A DNA stretch of 64,000 nucleotides from Aldrovandia affinis (Eukaryota; Chordata; Actinopteri; Notacanthiformes; Halosauridae): NCBI GenBank assembly GCA_029706075.1, contig JAINUG010000383.1, forward strand, positions 62,001-126,000. Reading direction: 5' to 3'. Shown here in pieces: positions 59,041 to 64,000 of the stretch (positions are counted from its first letter, which is position 1; each line of letters starts with the position of its first letter). The translations under genes were made by a program, and so were the position numbers. A model generated the notes under the pieces. It did no database searches. It was given only the letters and a program-made list of their open reading frames with translations, and had not been told where the DNA came from.

Positions 59041-59149
59041 TGGAGGATGTTGAAGCAATGGGGCAGCTTTACAAGTGCAATTCAGCATTAAAAATAGGGG
59101 AAATCAAGAAAAATTTGAGAAAAACTAATGGTGCGTAAAAATGTCACTG

Positions 59150-60810
59150 TTTAGTATCATGGAGAAGACTGCTACTCATTTTTATTATTTAAAAAAGAGC
59201 TACACTCAAAGAAGAAAGAAGCATGTGTGAAATGCCTGAGTGTTCATGTTTTTGTGTTTTATGTATATGATTATTGCCTAGTGACATTCTTTAGTTTACT
59301 ATTCTGTCATTTATCAAAGCGCAACACAAATCTCCATCTAATACATTTTAGGGTCCATGGGATGCACTGACAGTAATAAGAAAACTTGCACTCTTATGCT
59401 CCCAATGTTGTAATTTTAATATAAGGACTGAAAACATTTTGACCTGAAATGGGCTGTTGAAATGTTGTCTATCCCTGTATTGAATTTTTCAATACAAGAA
59501 TATTTTTTGAATTGAAGTCTACAGGCTTTATTATTTCTGCCTGTTACTTTAGTCTGTCTAGCACTTTTACTGATAATAGTTCAGTTAGGGTACACACCTA
59601 GAGAGATGTAAAACTTTATTTTTAATTATTATTATAACCTGCAGGTATACCATGAAATGTACTCCATTGAGTTATAATAATAATAAAAAATAAAGTTTGC
59701 AAATATCTAATCCATGCCAATTTAGTGGTCATCAGCAAGCATTACAATTATCTTGTATCAGGTCTGCAGTTCCTGACCAATTGTATGCCCTACCCTTGTG
59801 ATACTACTGCTATTCTATTATCTCATGGCCCATTGGACAGCTGTACCATCCAATACCCTGTCCCCTTCTTTCTGGCCTCTGGCCAACTCTGGTGGCCAGC
59901 TGTCTTCCCCCTCTTCCCCCTCCTTCCCAGATCTACTAAGATTGTCAAGTCCCGTTTTATGAATAAGCCGAACATACCAAAGTCCCCCCACCCCTTTCCT
60001 ATATACAAGCTGTGCCATCCAAACCCCCATCCATGACATCTGGAGATACTGGCACCTCCTCTTATGGCCAGGTGTAATATTCTCCTCAGACTGCCAAGGA
60101 TCATTCTAACAACATAACTCCCAGCCCTCCCAAACTGTCGACTCTAACTTCAACAAACTCTTTCAATGTATTTATACAGAAATGTATTGAATTAATGACT
60201 TACTGTATGTCATAGAAATGTAGTGTTTACCTTTGATTCATTGGGGCACAGTAATCTTGATGCCCTGCAGAGTTCTAATTTATCACCTTGAACTTGTTCG
60301 CGAACGTGACTAATTTGACCAGGTGGTATCAAGCATGGGGAAATAAGGTCACCTTTAGGAATGCATAATGCTCAATCCCTGAGCTGCTCAAAGGTCCAGT
60401 GGAAAATGTCAGTTTCATACAAAAAATAAACAAATAAACAATTACATATACAATTGTTACTTCACATCAATATAACATCAACAGTATTAAAAAATATCAT
60501 CCAGATCATCACTGCACACTATGTGTAAATATTTCCTTTCTTCAGAAAGGGCCCAAAAGGGACAAGCTGTTCAAATACAGTTGGAGCATATGCAGCTGTG
60601 ATTAATTGATTGAAGCAAAAGGAAACATCTGGCCTTAACGTATGGCCCCACAACAACAGCCCTGAATGTATGGTAATGTTAATAGGGAGAGGACGCATTG
60701 CCCATTGTGGAAGGAGAATTAGGAGTCACAGACGTCAGCTATAGGAGAGGAATTATTTATTATTTATCCTGCCTGATATTTAACAGGCCTCCCTGGTCCT
60801 GGGATAATAT
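59150..60810. other. intergenic, nothing recognised
   Basis: No supported coding, RNA or repeat feature. The 103-codon plus-strand frame at 59725-60036 and its antisense frames have no recognisable motif. Confidence 0.5.
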
Positions 60811-60817
60811 AATAATA

Positions 60818-60900
60818 TATGCCATTTAGCAGACGCTTTTATCCAGTGACTTACAGTAGTGAATGCATACATTTTTCAGTATATGTGGTCCCAATGGGAA
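60818..60900 (-). mobile_element. SINE tail fragment
   Basis: TTAGCAGACGCTTTTATCC, then TAGTGAATGCATAC and TATATGTGGTCCCAATGGGA, as in the 9412 and 18225 copies; truncated in the head. Confidence 0.7.
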
Positions 60901-60909
60901 GCTAGCTAA

Positions 60910-62960
60910 TTGATTCTAATTCCACACAGTTAGTACTTCATTTATGTTCATGCAATTCCGTTTTCAGGTCATTTGTTTTGTGGCAAGACTCGGGCTAAAG
61001 GGGATTCGATGCACTGGGTCTGCACTTCACAAGCATCAAGGGCAGTGAAGTATTATTAGTGTAGTGCAGTATTGCCACAGGGGGGCACTAAGGTGTTTGA
61101 AACAGGAACAGCTGCATACAAAGAACTGTTACAATCCTCCCACTTAGGATAGTGTAATCGCCTATGATAAGAATACAATAGGAACAGAAATGAAGTGACG
61201 CACCGGCGCATTTAACTGTTATTGATATCAGCAGGAAGGGGAAATGATCCTCTTTTGGCTTGTTTAGATGAAGGTTAGCCCACACTTACAAGTAGACCAG
61301 CCTTTGCTACGTACACTGCTGTGAGCACATCTAAATGTGTTGTCCAAGTCAGGTACAACATCATGAGGGTAGAGTGGCTTTCTATAGACTTACAGTACAC
61401 TGGCCATGCTCTTGTTGATGTTGCGTTGGGTCTCAGGAAAAATCTTATGTTAGTTTTTTGTGTTGTTTTCTATTGTCCTTTGGAGGAACTGCATGTTATA
61501 TATCAATTTTCATGTTTTTATTTCATTGCCATTGTTCTGCTTCAAACTGTATGAATCTGACAGTGCAAGCATGCAGTAAATGTGTGGTGTGAATGAATGT
61601 CAGTGTGGAAGATCTCTGAAAACCTGAGCATTGGGTCATTGTGAGATGTATGTAAACATGCAGCGTGGTGTTTGTCAACCATTGTTAATATGGCAAATAC
61701 ACATTATAAATGGATCCTATTGAACAAATTGCCGCTGTTAAACCGTTTCTAGCTCGGTGGGTTTTTTTTTTTCTTTTTTTTTTTTTTTACAGAACTTCAA
61801 ACAGCAAAAGCGTCTACAATGCACCCAATGAAATGGGAGTTTTTAAAAGCGTACCTTCATTAATGGTCATGTGGGCTGCACCTGCCCAGAAACCCCCTTG
61901 TTTTAGACAGCCTGTGTCAAGGTGCCCGGTTGTCCTCGTGACAGCAGAATCAGCGGAGCACTTTGATGATGAGCTCCTCGTTGTCCCTTATTTGGATTCA
62001 TGATCGACATCGCCGTGTCCTCATTTGGAGGACAACCGCAACGAAACAGTGACCAGGGCGTGCAGAGATGGCCTTTAATTTCCCTTCGCCAGGATCAGTC
62101 ATAGAGCATCGTTCTCATCCAGTTATCAACCACGATGATAAAAGGTGTCAAAGCCATGCATGATTACAGAAAACATCCGTAGAGCTTTCAGGGCCCTGCC
62201 GCTTTCCTTTCTTATCTCTACAAGAATTGGAAATAACTTTGAATCGGCATGAACTCGAATCATATTAGCCATTAAATTTAGCTGTGCCTCTGTGGAATAT
62301 TTTATTTCCTATTTGTTCATCTTTGTGAGAGATCAAAGCCATAACAAACAACTGCTATCTGCTATGTAAGAAATGCTTCTATTATGAAAAATTTGTATAT
62401 CTATCAGCTGTTCTTCACATGAATATGAGATACAATACAGTAATCAGAGTCTGGTCCAGGACTTCAATATTTTAGCTGTACCTGACTTCAAGCATTCTCT
62501 GTCCAATTTAAGTCCAAATCTATATATATATATCTATATGTTTAATCACCATGATCCAGAAGTAGATTGGTTATATTTCCCTGCTGTTTGATGAAAGAAA
62601 TCCTTTGCTTTGGGTATATTGTAGTTTGCAGTAAAACTATATATGCCAAGTATGCCAAGACAGGTCTGAAAAATGTCTTTGATCGTTGAAGCGGCTTTAT
62701 TTGTATATGGATGAAGTTCATGGCCAGTACAGTAAGGCATGGCCAGTGTATGCATGCAAAACAGTAGAGGAAAGGATCATTTGCATATCTTATGTAAAAT
62801 CAACCAGATAAATCTCTATTGAGCAATAAGGTGGGGGATACCATGTCCAGTGAAACCCTGCCTCTCTCCTTCATTTGACTGGGACACCGGGGTTAACACC
62901 CCTACTGTTCTGAAAAGTGATCGAGCAAAAAAGGATGTGTAAAATTAACAATACTGGTAA
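60910..62960. other. intergenic, nothing recognised
   Basis: Short open frames, a T-rich run near 61757-61790 and a small TATATA run near 62521; otherwise nothing I can assign. Confidence 0.5.
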
Positions 62961-63036
62961 TGAGCTACAGGTAACTGGCAAAATAACTGAAACACTTACA
63001 TTTACATTTACATTTTATGACATTAATATACACTTA

Positions 63037-63589
63037 CACTACCATTCAAAAGTTTGGGGTCACCTGCTGGAAACTATTTTTATCTTATAATTAACAATGC
63101 TTTACACCGTATACATTTCTGTAAATACTTTAAAATGACAAAAAACACATGTAACAATGAACAAAATGAACATCAAAGAAATGTTCAAGAAAATTATATT
63201 GAAAATTGAATCTTGGATTCCTCAAAATAGTCACCCTTTGGCGTGAGAATAGCCTCACAAACAGTGGCCATTCGGTTAATAAGTTTTAGCAGGAAATCAC
63301 CCGACATGTTTTCCCAGCTATCCTGCAGCAATTCCCAGAGAAACTTGTGGGTTGCTTTGCTTTGACTCTTCCTTTCCAGTTTGTCCCATACAAGTTCTAT
63401 GGGATTGAGGTCTGGACACTGGGCAGGCCAGGTCTTTAGTTTGAGTTGTTGTTCACATTCCTCCTTCACCAGATAGTTCTTGCACAACTTCAAGGTGTGT
63501 TTCGGGTCGTTATCTTGCTGAAGAATGAAGGAGTGTCCGATTAGCCATAGTCCAGATGGAAGGTGACCCCAAACTTTTGAACGGTAGTG
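63037..63589 (-). mobile_element. second Tc1-like family, internally deleted, nested
   Basis: TA-flanked inverted ends CACTACCATTCAAAAGTTTG then GGGTCACC, with the inverse ending CCAAACTTTTGAACGGTAGTG-like at 63589. It is 553 bp, so the N-terminal transposase half has been deleted. Confidence 0.88.
63194..63550 (-). pseudogene. Tc1-like transposase C-terminal fragment
   Basis: Reads FILQQDNDPKHTLKLCKNYL and WPAQCPDLNPIELVWDKLER, the second and third DDE-region motifs with catalytic D and E intact, and ends in a stop at 63194. It opens directly from the right inverted repeat, so no start codon or DNA-binding domain remains. The frame upstream of 63550 (to 63637) is terminus and flank. Confidence 0.85.
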
Positions 63590-64000
63590 TAAATGCCAAT
63601 ACATACAAAGCCATTTAGGTTCTACTAAGCTATCCACATCCTGTGTCCTGTATAATTTCTAAGTGTCCTGACTTAAACTTGTCGGCTGCTGTGTGGGACT
63701 CATCAGTATTCTGCTTCTATTTTCATTATGTAAATGTTTTTATCAAACTAAACTTGATCATTTTCAGAACAACCCCAATACTTCTTGTTGATCATGGTTA
63801 TTGTGTTCTCTATGAGTTCACTTTTACACCCCCAGCACCCCCACCCCCGGCCCCAAAGTATTAATGAAATATAAATGGAATCTACTGAGTGAAAGCCTTA
63901 TGGTGCTATCCTTTTGGCTGAGGTGGTATATTATATCAAAATGTGCCAGGGGACATTGACGCCTGGTAAATTGCATTTGTTCTTTCTTTCTTTTTTTTAC

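Larger units (their letters stand above)
62968..63630 (+). mobile_element. outer Tc1-like remnant hosting a nested insertion
   Basis: The left end CAGGTAACTGGCAAAATAAC is the terminus of the 51536 family. Right of the nested element the sequence resumes as TAAATGCCAATACATACAAA then GCCATT, which matches the interior of that family at about 52248. The rest is lost or rearranged. Confidence 0.6.

Overview
The window is vertebrate nuclear DNA and almost certainly from a ray-finned (teleost) fish. It is AT-rich, has long introns with GT-AG junctions, and is littered with fish-type mobile DNA: tRNA-derived SINEs carrying the GCAGATGCTCTTATCC-type body, several Tc1-like families with TA target duplications, short hAT-type palindromic elements and one LINE remnant. 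I cannot name the species.

The one host gene I can support is card11 (CARMA1) on the minus strand. I reconstructed 23 coding exons from the start codon at 36673 down to a TAA ending at 13627. Every exon is flanked by GT/AG and every phase agrees with its neighbours, except for one missing base in exon 3. The predicted protein is about 1148 residues in the order CARD, coiled coil, serine-rich inhibitory linker, PDZ, SH3-like, guanylate-kinase-like. This matches vertebrate CARD11 (about 1150 residues), the scaffold that links antigen-receptor/PKC signalling to BCL10-MALT1 and NF-kappaB. The exon 3 defect is a single-base loss in an AAA run near codon 175. It is more likely a sequencing error or a rare allele than a dead gene, because everything downstream is intact.

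Layout. 1-13090: mobile-element-rich 3' flank, including a Tc1-like element inserted inside a piggyBac-like coding remnant, a GC-rich tandem-repeat block, SINEs and hAT-type MITEs. 13094-36692: card11, with transposon and SINE insertions in its introns. 36700-49140: upstream flank with microsatellites and no recognisable genes. 49140-49410: a CpG-rich patch with a TATA-like motif and a good minus-strand splice donor, a weak candidate for the card11 promoter and untranslated first exon. 49790-64000: a repeat field with a LINE reverse-transcriptase remnant, four or five Tc1-like elements or deletion derivatives, a 344-bp MITE with near-perfect inverted repeats, SINEs with exact target duplications, and one Tc1-like element nested in another.

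I found no CRISPR array, operon, host RNA gene or clearly novel system. The observations most worth checking are the card11 frameshift, the Tc1-in-piggyBac insertion, the SINE family with exact target duplications, the exact-TSD hAT MITE and the candidate distal promoter.
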